Notes: generated by a model from the letters alone, not told the origin. Counted from the stretch's first letter, positions 1 through 7,324 are shown. The stretch is 12,199 nucleotides of DNA from SXXH01 sp041165735 (GCA_046341775.1 JBKDQQ010000187.1:1-12199), one strand, 5' to 3'. Made by a program: numbers and translations.

Positions 1-1
1 G

Positions 2-64
2 GTGGAGGTCGCCAAGGTCGACCCGGAGCACAACCTCCTCGCCGCGCCGGCGAAGAAGCGCTGA
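2..64 (+). CDS. C-terminal end of an upstream gene, possibly RimO methylthiotransferase (partial)
   Basis: Only the last 20 codons are present, ending in TGA immediately before the pgsA ATG. The tail contains VEVAKVDPEHNLLAAP followed by a basic AKKR end. The alternating hydrophobic pattern and the late 'NLLAAP' resemble the end of the TRAM domain of RimO, the radical-SAM enzyme that methylthiolates ribosomal protein S12. That family often ends in a YDLxAEP-like stretch, and rimO commonly lies next to pgsA in bacteria. Twenty residues are too few to be certain, so any other protein with a beta-barrel C terminus remains possible. Confidence 0.4.
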   Translation: MEVAKVDPEHNLLAAPAKKR

Positions 65-715
65 ATGGGCGTCTTCCGCCACTGGCCCAACCGCATCACC
101 GCCATCCGCTTCGGGATGTCGGCGCTCCTGTTCTGGATCCTCGCCGTCGAGGAGCCGGGCGGCGCGCTCGGCTTCGAACTGGGATCCTCCTGGCGCGTCG
201 CGGCCTTCTGGTTGTTCCTCGTCACGGCGGTCACGGACGTGCTCGATGGCTGGCTCGCGCGCCGCGGCAACTGCGTCACGGCCTTCGGCCGCATCGCCGA
301 TCCGTTCGTCGACAAGGTGCTCGTGATCGGCACCATGGTGCTGCTCCTCGACGCCCCGGCGCTGGAGAACGCCTCGGGCGTCGCCATCGCGGCCGGGCGC
401 GACTACTTCGCCGCGTGGTTGGTCGTGGTGGTGGCCGCGCGCGAGTTCCTGATCACGGCCATCCGCGGCTACGTCGAATCGCTGGGCGCGCAACTGCCCG
501 CCGATTGGATGGGCAAGGTCAAGATGGCGGCGCAGTGCGCGGCCTTGTCTGCCGTCCTCGGGCTGCGCGCCTTCGACTTCGGCCCCGACGCGGCGGCCTT
601 CTGGCATCGGGCCGCGCAGGCCTTCGTGTGGCTGACCCTGGTCGCCACGATCGGCTCGTGCCTGAACTACCTCGTCAAGACGCGTCGTTTCCTGCTGGAG
701 CAATCGGCCGGATGA
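65..715 (+). CDS. pgsA: CDP-diacylglycerol--glycerol-3-phosphate 3-phosphatidyltransferase
   Basis: This integral membrane enzyme transfers the phosphatidyl group from CDP-diacylglycerol to sn-glycerol-3-phosphate, making phosphatidylglycerophosphate, the first committed step to phosphatidylglycerol and cardiolipin. The 216-residue protein carries the complete CDP-alcohol phosphotransferase signature D-x2-DG-x2-AR-x8-G-x3-D-x3-D at residues 58-83 (D58, D61, G62, A65, R66, G75, D79, D83). The N-terminal PNRITAIRF, the central REFLITAIR and GKVKMAAQ are also typical of PgsA. Several hydrophobic stretches fit five or six membrane helices. The ATG directly follows the stop of the upstream gene, and its own stop overlaps the pgpA start (ATGA), so the two enzymes of consecutive steps are probably translationally coupled. 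Length is normal for the family. Confidence 0.96.
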   Translation: MGVFRHWPNRITAIRFGMSALLFWILAVEEPGGALGFELGSSWRVAAFWLFLVTAVTDVLDGWLARRGNCVTAFGRIADPFVDKVLVIGTMVLLLDAPALENASGVAIAAGRDYFAAWLVVVVAAREFLITAIRGYVESLGAQLPADWMGKVKMAAQCAALSAVLGLRAFDFGPDAAAFWHRAAQAFVWLTLVATIGSCLNYLVKTRRFLLEQSAG

Positions 716-1191
716 ACCTGCTCAAGCTCGCGCTCGTCAGCTTCGGCTTCCTCGGGTTGTCGCCCTTCGCCCCCGGCACCGTGGGCACGCTGGGCGGCGT
801 GCTCGTGGCGTGGCTCCTGCGCGACCAGCCGCACTACCTGTGGTGGTCGCTCGCCGCGTGCGCGGCGCTCTACGCGGCCACGGCGCCGCTGGGCCGCTTC
901 GCCGAGCAGCACGCGGGCAAGAAGGATCCCGGCATCTTCGTGGCCGACGAGGTGATCGGCTACCTGCTGACGATCGCCTGGACGAACGGTCCGAGCCTCG
1001 TGGCGCTGGTGGTGGCCTTCTTCGCCTTCCGGCTGTTCGACATCTGGAAGCCCTGGCCCGCGAGTCGCATGGAGAAGCTGCCGCACGGCCACGGCATCCT
1101 GATGGACGACGTGGTGGCGGGCTTGATGGCCTTCCTGTTCGTCATGTTGCCGCTGCGGTTGTTGCTGCCCGATGTCGGCTGGAGCGCCTGA
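712..1191 (+). CDS. pgpA: Phosphatidylglycerophosphatase A
   Basis: PgpA removes the phosphate from phosphatidylglycerophosphate to give phosphatidylglycerol, the step directly after PgsA. The 159-residue protein fits the family length of about 160-170. Family motifs are present in order: SPFAPGTVGTLGG near residue 17, D72-P followed by VADE(79-80)VIGY, FRLFDIWKPWP (D110), and GHGILMDD (D132, D133); the acidic residues belong to the Mg-dependent active site. Hydrophobic stretches at roughly 27-60, 81-108 and 134-152 fit membrane segments. The ATG at 712 overlaps the pgsA stop by 4 bases. A GGAG at 697-700 lies 11 bases upstream of the ATG. An in-frame reading extends upstream to 415 but only overlaps pgsA and adds nothing family-like. 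Confidence 0.96.
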   Translation: MNLLKLALVSFGFLGLSPFAPGTVGTLGGVLVAWLLRDQPHYLWWSLAACAALYAATAPLGRFAEQHAGKKDPGIFVADEVIGYLLTIAWTNGPSLVALVVAFFAFRLFDIWKPWPASRMEKLPHGHGILMDDVVAGLMAFLFVMLPLRLLLPDVGWSA

Positions 1192-1193
1192 CC

Positions 1194-2681
1194 ATGGTCG
1201 ACGCCAATCGCAAGTCCAAGCGGCCGTCCGCGCAGGCCCGCCCCTCGGCGGGCGGCATGCGCCTGGCGACGCGCTTCGCGCTGACGATGACGCTCGCCTT
1301 GCTGCCGGTGCTGCTGGTCGCCGGATTCGTGCTGTACCAGCGCACCGCCGACCTCGCGCAGCAAGTGCAGGACAAGGCCTTCGTGGAGGCGGCCAGCATC
1401 CAAGGGCCGCGCCTCGAACTCATGCACGACAGCTACCGGCGCGAACGCATGGGCTTGCCGCCGCAGGAGGACTCCGTGGTGGTGGCGCCCAAGGCCGGCG
1501 GCGCGACGGTCGAGCACATGAAGGGCCGCCTGCGGGCGTGGGAGGGTTCGCTCGTCAGCGGCTCCGGCCGCGAACAGAAGAACCAGCCCGTGCTCGTCTA
1601 CGAGTGGCGCGACGAGAAGGGCCAATCCGTGCTGCCGCCCCTCGCCGTGCCGGCCGAGCTCAAGGACCAGGCGACGGAGGGACTGCCGGCCACGATCGGC
1701 ATGGCGATCCTCGCCATCCTCGTCGTCGGCGCGCTGGTGGCCTCCACCGTGGGCGCCGCGGTGGCGCGTCCCGTCGAAGTGCTGGTCGAGGACGTGGGCA
1801 AGATCGCGCGCGGCAACCTCGACCATCGCACGCGCGTCAAGGCGGGTGGCGAGGTCGCGCGCCTCGCCTCCGCCGTCGATCGCATGACCGCCGACCTGAA
1901 GGAGGCGCAGGCCGCGCAGGAGGAACTCGCCGCGCGCGAGCGCGAACTCGCGCTGGCCGCCGACGTGCGCGAGCAGTTGCTGCCCGCGGCGGCTCCCAGG
2001 TTGCAGGGGTACTCGCTGGCGGCCACGCACCTCGACTCGCCTTCGCCGGGCGGGGACTTCCACGACTTCCTCGCGCTTCCCGATGGTCGCGTGGGCGTGC
2101 TCGTCGGCGACGTCTCCGGTCGCGGCATCCCCGGCGCCATGATCGGCGCCATCGCGCGTTCGTACCTGCGCGTGGAACTGTCCCGCGGCGACGATCCGGC
2201 GCAGGCCTTCGCCCGCGCCAATCGCGAGATCGCGCGCGACGTGCGCCGCGGCATGTACATCAGCGCGCTCTACGTGCTGCTCGATCCGGCCGCGGGCGTC
2301 GCCACCGTCGTGTGCGCGGGCCACAAGCTGCCGCTCGTGCGCCTGCAGGCCGGCGACGGCCAGGTGCGCACGGTGCAGCCCGAAGGGATCGCGCTGGGCC
2401 TCGACAAGGGCCCGGTGTTCGAGCGTTCGCTGCAGGTCGTCGACGTGGCGGTCAACAAGGGCGATCGCCTGGTGCTCGCCAACACCGGGCCGGTCGCCGT
2501 CGTCGATCGCGCGGGCGCCGAGTTCGGCGAGAAGAACTACTACCGCGCGTTGCTGGCGGGCGGCAAGCTCAGGACCGACGCGATGCTCTCGCACCTCGTC
2601 AAGTCCCTGGAGGCGCACGCCGCCGGCACGCCATTCCCGCAGGACGTCTCCATCGTCGTGCTGTCGCGCGACGCCGCCTAG
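1194..2681 (+). CDS. Membrane HAMP protein with SpoIIE/RsbU-type PP2C phosphatase domain, possibly metal-site defective
   Basis: The 495-residue protein starts two bases after pgpA and has a GGAG at 1181-1184. Order of parts: a basic N terminus; transmembrane helix about 26-47; an extracytoplasmic stretch of about 118 residues with no recognised domain; a second helix about 167-190; a HAMP linker about 190-240 (ARPVEVLVEDVGKIARGNLD); a likely coiled coil about 232-262; and a SpoIIE/RsbU phosphatase domain about 270-492. The domain keeps GGDFHD (286-291), GDVSGRG (305-311) and CAGHKLP (374-380). Members of this family usually dephosphorylate STAS-domain anti-sigma-factor antagonists in response to a membrane-sensed signal. 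The expected TDG is NTG (430-432) and the terminal DDxT is QDVS (483-486), so two aspartates that normally bind metal appear absent. No partner-switch genes (STAS or anti-sigma kinase) lie alongside. It could be an active variant or a non-catalytic signalling or scaffold protein. Confidence 0.9.
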   Translation: MVDANRKSKRPSAQARPSAGGMRLATRFALTMTLALLPVLLVAGFVLYQRTADLAQQVQDKAFVEAASIQGPRLELMHDSYRRERMGLPPQEDSVVVAPKAGGATVEHMKGRLRAWEGSLVSGSGREQKNQPVLVYEWRDEKGQSVLPPLAVPAELKDQATEGLPATIGMAILAILVVGALVASTVGAAVARPVEVLVEDVGKIARGNLDHRTRVKAGGEVARLASAVDRMTADLKEAQAAQEELAARERELALAADVREQLLPAAAPRLQGYSLAATHLDSPSPGGDFHDFLALPDGRVGVLVGDVSGRGIPGAMIGAIARSYLRVELSRGDDPAQAFARANREIARDVRRGMYISALYVLLDPAAGVATVVCAGHKLPLVRLQAGDGQVRTVQPEGIALGLDKGPVFERSLQVVDVAVNKGDRLVLANTGPVAVVDRAGAEFGEKNYYRALLAGGKLRTDAMLSHLVKSLEAHAAGTPFPQDVSIVVLSRDAA

Positions 2682-2684
2682 GAG
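2680..2684 (+). promoter_or_regulatory. Ribosome-binding site of the MazG-like gene
   Basis: AGGAG overlaps the TAG stop of the phosphatase gene and lies 10 bases upstream of the ATG at 2695. It is one of the few clear Shine-Dalgarno sequences in this gene train and supports that start. Confidence 0.6.
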
Positions 2685-2694
2685 CGACACGACC

Positions 2695-2979
2695 ATGCGC
2701 ATCCGCGACTCGCAGAAGCTGATCGAGGACATCTACTACGCGCGCGACTCGGCGCGCGGACTGCACGGAACGCACATGTGGTTCTGCGAGGAGGTCGGGG
2801 AACTGACGCGCGCCTTGCGGCGCGGCAAGCGCGACGAGCTCGAAGGCGAGTTCGCCGACGTCTACGCGTGGCTCTCCACGCTGGCGTCCATGTCGGGCAT
2901 CGACCTCGAAGACGCCGTGGCGAGGAAGTACGGCAAGGGTTGCCCGCGCTGCGCACGGACTCCTTGCGGCTGCCCCTGA
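2695..2979 (+). CDS. Small MazG-like nucleotide pyrophosphohydrolase with Cys-rich C terminus
   Basis: The 94-residue protein matches the short, single-domain MazG/dimeric-dUTPase-like fold, which hydrolyses nucleoside triphosphates to monophosphate and pyrophosphate. The Mg-binding acidic motif is visible as EExxE at residues 32-36 (CEEVGE) followed by ExxD at 52-55 (EFAD), with the usual helix DVYAWLSTLA after it. The last 14 residues form a C-x2-C-x4-C-x-C cluster (C83, C86, C91, C93) that could bind zinc; this is not part of the core fold. The substrate cannot be told: candidates are house-cleaning of damaged nucleotides or a specific dNTP. It sits between the phosphatase gene and priA, 13 and 25 bases away, so it is probably co-transcribed with a replication-restart gene, which is only circumstantial evidence for a nucleotide-pool role. 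Confidence 0.85.
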   Translation: MRIRDSQKLIEDIYYARDSARGLHGTHMWFCEEVGELTRALRRGKRDELEGEFADVYAWLSTLASMSGIDLEDAVARKYGKGCPRCARTPCGCP

Positions 2980-3004
2980 GGACTCGCGCGCCACGCGCAC
3001 TCCC

Positions 3005-5305
3005 ATGGCCGCACGACGCGGAGCCCAGGCCGGGACGGACGCCTTCGAGTTCGCGCGCGAGGAACCCGCGCGCGCGCCGGCGGCGCAAGCCGTCGCGTAC
3101 GCCGAGGTGGCGCTGAACAAGCCGCTGCCCAGGGAGTACACCTACGCGGTGCGCGCGGAGCACGCGGCGCGCGCGCGGCCGGGCGCGCGGGTGGTCGTGC
3201 CCTTCGGTTCGCGGCGCGAGTTGGGCGTCGTCGTGGCGCTGCGCGTCGACACCGACCTCGATCCGCGCCGCGTGCGCGCCGTGCTGGACGCGCCCGACGC
3301 CGAGCCCTTGCTCGACGAGGCGGCGCTCAAGCTCGCGCGTTGGATGTCGGGCTACTACGCCTGCTCGCTGGGCGAGGCGTTGGCGGCCTTCCTGCCGGCG
3401 GCGCTCAAGCGCGAAGGCGAGGCGCGCAAGACGAAGCTCGTGCGGGCGATCTGCGACCGCGCGCAGCTCGCGGCGATCGAGACCAGCCACCCGCGCCACC
3501 ATCGCCTGCTGCGGCTGCTGCTCGAGGTCGGGGACGCGTTGGAGGTGCGCGAAGCCTGTCGCCGCGCCAACGTCTCGCCGGCCTTCGCGAAGACGCTCGT
3601 CGACAAGGGCCTGTGCGCGTTCGAGCACGTCGCCGTGGAGGTCGACATGCTGCAGACCGCCAGCGTCGAGCGTCGTCGTCCGGACCGCCTCTCGGACGAC
3701 CAGTCCCGCGCGTTGGAGGCGATCGAACTGGCCCTGCGCGAGCGGCGCTTCCAACCGTTCCTCCTGCAAGGCGTCACCGGCAGCGGCAAGACCGAGGTCT
3801 ACCTGCGCGCCATCGAGTCCGCGCTGTCCATCGGCCGCGGCGCGATCGCCATCGTGCCCGAGATCGCCCTGACCCCGCAGACGGTCGGATGGTTCCGCTC
3901 GCGCTTCGGCGAGGTGGCGGTGCTGCACAGCGGCATGACCGAGGCCCAGCGGCGCGACATGTGGCTGCGCGTCAAGCAAGGTCGCGCGCGCGTCGTGGTC
4001 GGCGCGCGCTCGGCGGTGTTCGCGCCGGTGGCCGACCTCGGCGTGGTCGTGGTCGACGAGGAGCACGAGCCCTCGTACAAGCAGGGCGAGACGCCGCGCT
4101 ACCACGCGCGCGACGTGGCGGTCGTCCGGGCGCGCGACGCGGGCGCGGCCTGCATCCTCGGCAGCGCCACTCCCGCGCTGGAGACATGGCACAACGCGCG
4201 CGAGGGGCGCTACGCGCTGCTGAAGCTGTCGACGCGCCCCGGCGGGGCGCGCTTGCCGCAGGTGGAGGTCGTCGACCTGCGCAACGAGGCCCGCGTCGAC
4301 GGCCGGCCCGCGTTGTTCTCCTCCAAGCTCGCCTTCGCGCTCAAGCAGGCGCTGGCCGACCGGGAGCAGTCGATCCTCTTCATCAACCGGCGCGGCTGGT
4401 CGCCGACCTTGTGGTGCCAGGCGTGCGGCGAGACGCTGCGCTGCCGCCAATGCGACTCCGCGCTGGTCCTGCATCGCAGGATCGGCCGCGTCGTGTGCCA
4501 CAGCTGTTGCGAGGAGATCGCGCCTCCCTCGGCCTGCCCGTCGTGCACGGCGCCCAAGCTGCGCATCTTCGGCGCGGGAGCGGAGCGCGTGGAGGGCGAA
4601 CTGCAACTGCTGCTGCCGGAGGCGCGCGTGGCGCGCATGGACTCCGACACGATGGTGCGGCGCGAGGACTACGAGCGCGTGCTCGACCGGTTCGGCCGGC
4701 GCGAGATCGACGTGCTCGTCGGCACGCAGATGATCGCCAAGGGGCTCGACTTCCCGCTGGTGACGCTGGTTGGCGTGCTCGACGCCGACGCGGCGCTGCA
4801 CATGCCCGACTTCCGCGCGGCTGAGCGCACCTTCCAGCTCCTCGCCCAAGTCGCCGGCCGCGCGGGGCGGGGCGATCGGCCGGGCCGCATCGTCGTGCAG
4901 ACCTCGATGCCCGAGGCGCCCGTCATCCGCGCCGCCGCGCGCCACGACTACGAGGGCTTCGCGGCCCTGGAGTCCAAGCTGCGCGAGGAGCTCGGCTATC
5001 CGCCGCACGGCAAGCTCGTGCGCGTCGTGTTCGAGGACGAGGACGCGCAGGTGGCGCGCCAGGGCGCGACGGAGTGCTGCGCGGCGCTCGTGCGCGCGGC
5101 GGCGGGCGAACGCGGGCTCGTCGTGCTCGGTCCGAACGAAGCGCCCATCGCGCTCGTGCGCGGTCGCCACCGCCAGCATCTGCTCGTCAAGGCCCGCGGC
5201 GCGGGCGAGGGGCTGGCCCGCGTCCGCGCCGCGTTGCGCGCCTGGATCGTCGACCACGCGCGTCCGCGCGCCGTGGTCGACGTCGACCCGGTGTCGATGC
5301 TGTGA
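3005..5305 (+). CDS. priA: Primosomal protein N' (replication restart 3'-5' DNA helicase)
   Basis: PriA recognises stalled or collapsed replication forks and reloads the replicative helicase. The 766-residue protein has the 3'-DNA-binding domain starting with YAEVALNKPLPREYTYAV (about 32-49), a winged-helix region (about 165-215), Walker A GVTGSGKT (256-263), DEEH Walker B (351-354), the GSATP motif (386-390), and helicase lobe 2 with QVAGRAGRGDRPG (615-627). Between them lie eight zinc-binding cysteines in four CxxC pairs: C471/C474, C480/C483, C498/C501 and C511/C514. All catalytic motifs look intact. E. coli PriA is 732 residues; here about 30 extra Ala/Arg-rich residues precede the first conserved strand. 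No clear Shine-Dalgarno precedes ATG 3005, but no in-frame ATG, GTG or TTG lies between it and the conserved domain. It converges on carA with a 21-base gap. Confidence 0.96.
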   Translation: MAARRGAQAGTDAFEFAREEPARAPAAQAVAYAEVALNKPLPREYTYAVRAEHAARARPGARVVVPFGSRRELGVVVALRVDTDLDPRRVRAVLDAPDAEPLLDEAALKLARWMSGYYACSLGEALAAFLPAALKREGEARKTKLVRAICDRAQLAAIETSHPRHHRLLRLLLEVGDALEVREACRRANVSPAFAKTLVDKGLCAFEHVAVEVDMLQTASVERRRPDRLSDDQSRALEAIELALRERRFQPFLLQGVTGSGKTEVYLRAIESALSIGRGAIAIVPEIALTPQTVGWFRSRFGEVAVLHSGMTEAQRRDMWLRVKQGRARVVVGARSAVFAPVADLGVVVVDEEHEPSYKQGETPRYHARDVAVVRARDAGAACILGSATPALETWHNAREGRYALLKLSTRPGGARLPQVEVVDLRNEARVDGRPALFSSKLAFALKQALADREQSILFINRRGWSPTLWCQACGETLRCRQCDSALVLHRRIGRVVCHSCCEEIAPPSACPSCTAPKLRIFGAGAERVEGELQLLLPEARVARMDSDTMVRREDYERVLDRFGRREIDVLVGTQMIAKGLDFPLVTLVGVLDADAALHMPDFRAAERTFQLLAQVAGRAGRGDRPGRIVVQTSMPEAPVIRAAARHDYEGFAALESKLREELGYPPHGKLVRVVFEDEDAQVARQGATECCAALVRAAAGERGLVVLGPNEAPIALVRGRHRQHLLVKARGAGEGLARVRAALRAWIVDHARPRAVVDVDPVSML

Positions 5306-5326
5306 CTTGGCGCGTCCGCCGCGCGT

Positions 5327-6472
5327 TCAGCGCGCCGCCACGGCGACCTTCGGCGCGACCATGTCGCGGAAGCGATGGAAGAGGTGCGCCGAGTCGAGCG
5401 GTCCCGGCGCCGATTCGGGGTGGTACTGCACCGAGAAGACCGGCGCCTTCGCGTGCCGCATGCCCTCGACGGTCATGTCGTTGAGGTTGACGTGCGTCGT
5501 CTCGATGTGCGCCGGCATGCTGGCGGGATCGACCGCGTAGCTGTGGTTCTGCGAGGTGATCTCGACCCTGCCGGTCAGCATGTCGCGCACCGGGTGGTTC
5601 GCGCCGTGGTGGCCGAAGGGCATCTTGTGCGTCTTCGCGCCGAAGACGATCGACAGGATCTGGTGGCCGAGGCAGATGCCGAACATCGGCTTGCGACCGA
5701 CCAGCTTGTCGATGGCCGCGATCGCCGGCTTGACCGCGGCCGGGTCGCCGGGGCCGTTCGACAGGAAGATCGCCTCGGGATCCATGCCCAGCACGTCGTC
5801 GGCGCTGGTGCCCGCCGGCACGACGGTCACGTCGAAGCCGCAGTGCACGAGGCTCTTCAGGATGTTGCGCTTGGCGCCGAAGTCGTAGGCCACGACGCGG
5901 ATCGGCTTCTTGTGGGCGGCCGACTCGATCCAGTTGGGGTACGAGCGCTCGTAGGCCTCGTTCCACGAGTACGGCTGCTTGCAGGTCACGCCCACCGTGA
6001 GGTCGCGTCCATCGGTGGCCGGCATGGCCTTGGCCTTGGCGACCAGCTTCGCGTGGTCGGACTCGTTGGTGGACACGACGACGCGCAACGAACCTTCCTC
6101 GCGCACGATGCGCGTCAGCCGACGCGTGTCGACGCCCTCGATGGCGACGATGCCCTGCTTGCCCAGCCAATCGGGCAACGAACTCGTCGCGCGGCGGTTG
6201 CTCGGGATGGTCGACATCTCGCGCAGGATGAAGGCCTCGGCCCAGCCGCGGGCGCTTTCGGCGTCCTCCTCGGCGACGCCGTAGTTGCCCATCAGCGGGT
6301 AGGTCATGATCACCGCCTGGCCGGCGTAGGACGGATCCGTGAGGATCTCGTGGTACCCGGTCATGGCCGTGTTGAAGACGAGGTCCCCGCCGGCCTCGCC
6401 CTGGGCGCCGCAGGCGCGGCCTTCCATCACGACTCCGTTCTCCAGCGCCAACCACGCCTTGCGTTCGCTCAT
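5327..6472 (-). CDS. carA: Carbamoyl-phosphate synthase small (glutaminase) subunit
   Basis: CarA hydrolyses glutamine and channels ammonia to the large subunit CarB, making carbamoyl phosphate for pyrimidine and arginine synthesis. The 381-residue length matches the E. coli protein (382). The N-terminal domain shows FNTAMTGYHEILTDPSY (33-49) and SNRRATSSLPDWLG (91-104). The class I glutamine amidotransferase domain has LSNGPGDP (237-244), the nucleophile C267 in FGICLGHQ (264-271) and the partners H351 and E353 in QYHPES (349-354). The start at 6472 is fixed by homology to the usual N terminus, the AAGGAGG just upstream and the 4-base overlap with larB. carB is not in the window. The reading frame continues upstream of this start, but only as an overlap with larB. 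Confidence 0.97.
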   Translation of the reverse strand: MSERKAWLALENGVVMEGRACGAQGEAGGDLVFNTAMTGYHEILTDPSYAGQAVIMTYPLMGNYGVAEEDAESARGWAEAFILREMSTIPSNRRATSSLPDWLGKQGIVAIEGVDTRRLTRIVREEGSLRVVVSTNESDHAKLVAKAKAMPATDGRDLTVGVTCKQPYSWNEAYERSYPNWIESAAHKKPIRVVAYDFGAKRNILKSLVHCGFDVTVVPAGTSADDVLGMDPEAIFLSNGPGDPAAVKPAIAAIDKLVGRKPMFGICLGHQILSIVFGAKTHKMPFGHHGANHPVRDMLTGRVEITSQNHSYAVDPASMPAHIETTHVNLNDMTVEGMRHAKAPVFSVQYHPESAPGPLDSAHLFHRFRDMVAPKVAVAAR

Positions 6473-7248
6473 CCCGCCTCCTTGCGGCCCGGTCGCCCGT
6501 GCACGACGCGCGCGATGCGCGCCGCTGCGCAACCCGCGCCGTAGCCGTTGTCGATGTTCACCACGACGACGCCGCCCGCGCACGAGTTGAGCATGCCGAG
6601 CAGCGCCGCCAAGCCTTCGAAGGACGCCCCGTACCCGACGGACGTGGGCACCGCGATCACCGGGCAGGCGACCAGTCCGCCGACGACCGAAGGCAGCGCG
6701 CCTTCCATGCCGGCGACGACCACCAGCACTTCCGCGCGTCGCAGCCGTTCGAGGCGCGCCACGAGGCGGTGCAGTCCCGCCACGCCCACATCGGCCACCA
6801 ACTCGACGGCGGCGCCTCCGTGGCGCGCGGCGAGCAGGCACTCCTCCGCCACCGGCAGGTCGGAGGTGCCCGCGCACACGACGACCACGTCGCCGTGGCC
6901 TCGCGGCGCGTCGGCGGCCGTCCACGCCACGCAACGCGCGCGCTCGTGGTGCGTCGCGCCGGGGATGGCGGCCAGCACCTCGGCCGCGGTGGCGGGTTCG
7001 ACGCGCGTGACGAGCAGGCGCGGACTGCGGACGACGATGGCGCGCGCGATCTCGACCACCTGCTCCGCCGTCTTGCCCGCCGCGTAGACCACCTCGGATT
7101 CGCCGCAGCGCGCCTCGCGCTGATGGTCGACATGCGCGTGTCCGAGTGCCTCGAAGGCCGATGCGGAGAACGGCAGCTCCGCCAGGCGTCGCGCGCCCTC
7201 GTCGATCCCGAGGCGGCGGTCGCGCACCGCCTCGAGCAGCTCCTTCAT
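6469..7248 (-). CDS. larB: LarB, nickel-pincer cofactor carboxylase/hydrolase (AIR carboxylase family)
   Basis: Characterised LarB carboxylates the pyridinium ring of nicotinic acid adenine dinucleotide and releases AMP, giving pyridinium-3,5-biscarboxylate mononucleotide, the first step to the nickel pincer cofactor of lactate racemase and relatives. Family signatures are visible, numbered from the ATG at 7248 (259 residues): RCGESEVVYAAGKT near 47-60, CAGTSDLPVAEE (125-136), DVGVAGLHRL (153-162), VAGMEGALPSVVGG (178-191), PTSVGYGASFEGL (201-213) and MLNSCAGGVVVVNIDNGYG (219-237). The cysteine in NSCA (C223) corresponds to the catalytic cysteine described for LarB and the Glu in GMEGA (E182) is also conserved. 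The C-terminal half is PurE-like, so older annotations call it a phosphoribosylaminoimidazole carboxylase. A TTG at 7257 is an alternative start adding three residues; ATG was preferred. It overlaps carA by 4 bases; larC and larE are not in view. Confidence 0.92.
   Translation of the reverse strand: MKELLEAVRDRRLGIDEGARRLAELPFSASAFEALGHAHVDHQREARCGESEVVYAAGKTAEQVVEIARAIVVRSPRLLVTRVEPATAAEVLAAIPGATHHERARCVAWTAADAPRGHGDVVVVCAGTSDLPVAEECLLAARHGGAAVELVADVGVAGLHRLVARLERLRRAEVLVVVAGMEGALPSVVGGLVACPVIAVPTSVGYGASFEGLAALLGMLNSCAGGVVVVNIDNGYGAGCAAARIARVVHGRPGRKEAG
6477..6483 (-). promoter_or_regulatory. Ribosome-binding site of carA, inside the end of larB
   Basis: Read on the minus strand this is AAGGAGG, 4 bases before the carA ATG at 6472. 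It lies in the last codons of larB. Together with the ATGA stop/start overlap it indicates that carA is translated from the larB message. Confidence 0.75.
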
Positions 7249-7268
7249 GCCGTCCAAGTCGGGCGCGG

Positions 7269-7274
7269 ATTCTA
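7269..7274 (-). promoter_or_regulatory. Possible -10 box for larB-carA
   Basis: On the minus strand this reads TAGAAT, one base from the TATAAT consensus, in an otherwise very GC-rich 76-base gap between tsaD and larB. It would start transcription about 13-15 bases before the larB ATG. The -35 side (TTCG-like, about 18 bases upstream) is poor, so this is only a candidate; read-through from tsaD is equally possible. Confidence 0.3.
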
Positions 7275-7324
7275 GCGTGCGCCGGCCCCGGACACGAATG
7301 CCCTTCGCCGCCCGGCGCGCGAAC

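Noticed and set aside
960..2732. Long open frame on the minus strand (about 590 codons) opposite pgpA and the phosphatase gene
   Set aside because: It is a GC-driven shadow of the plus-strand genes, His/Arg-rich with no recognisable motif, while the plus strand has clear family signatures.
2678..5257. Very long open frame (about 859 codons) on the minus strand opposite priA
   Set aside because: Composition is dominated by Arg, Ala and His with no domain, and PriA motifs on the other strand are complete.
5306..5340. Short inverted repeat ggcgcg/cgcgcc between priA and carA as a terminator
   Set aside because: Only six G/C pairs in very GC-rich DNA, lying partly inside the carA 3' end and without a T tract; not distinguishable from chance.
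5327..6934. A carA product extended to about 535 residues
   Set aside because: The upstream 154 codons only overlap larB and are Arg/Gly-rich. The start at 6472 has AAGGAGG and gives the normal family length.
6469..7257. Calling this gene PurE (AIR carboxylase) of purine synthesis
   Set aside because: The C-terminal half is PurE-like, but the N-terminal RCGESEVVY-x-x-GKT and NSCA-x-GV motifs and the 259-residue length identify LarB.
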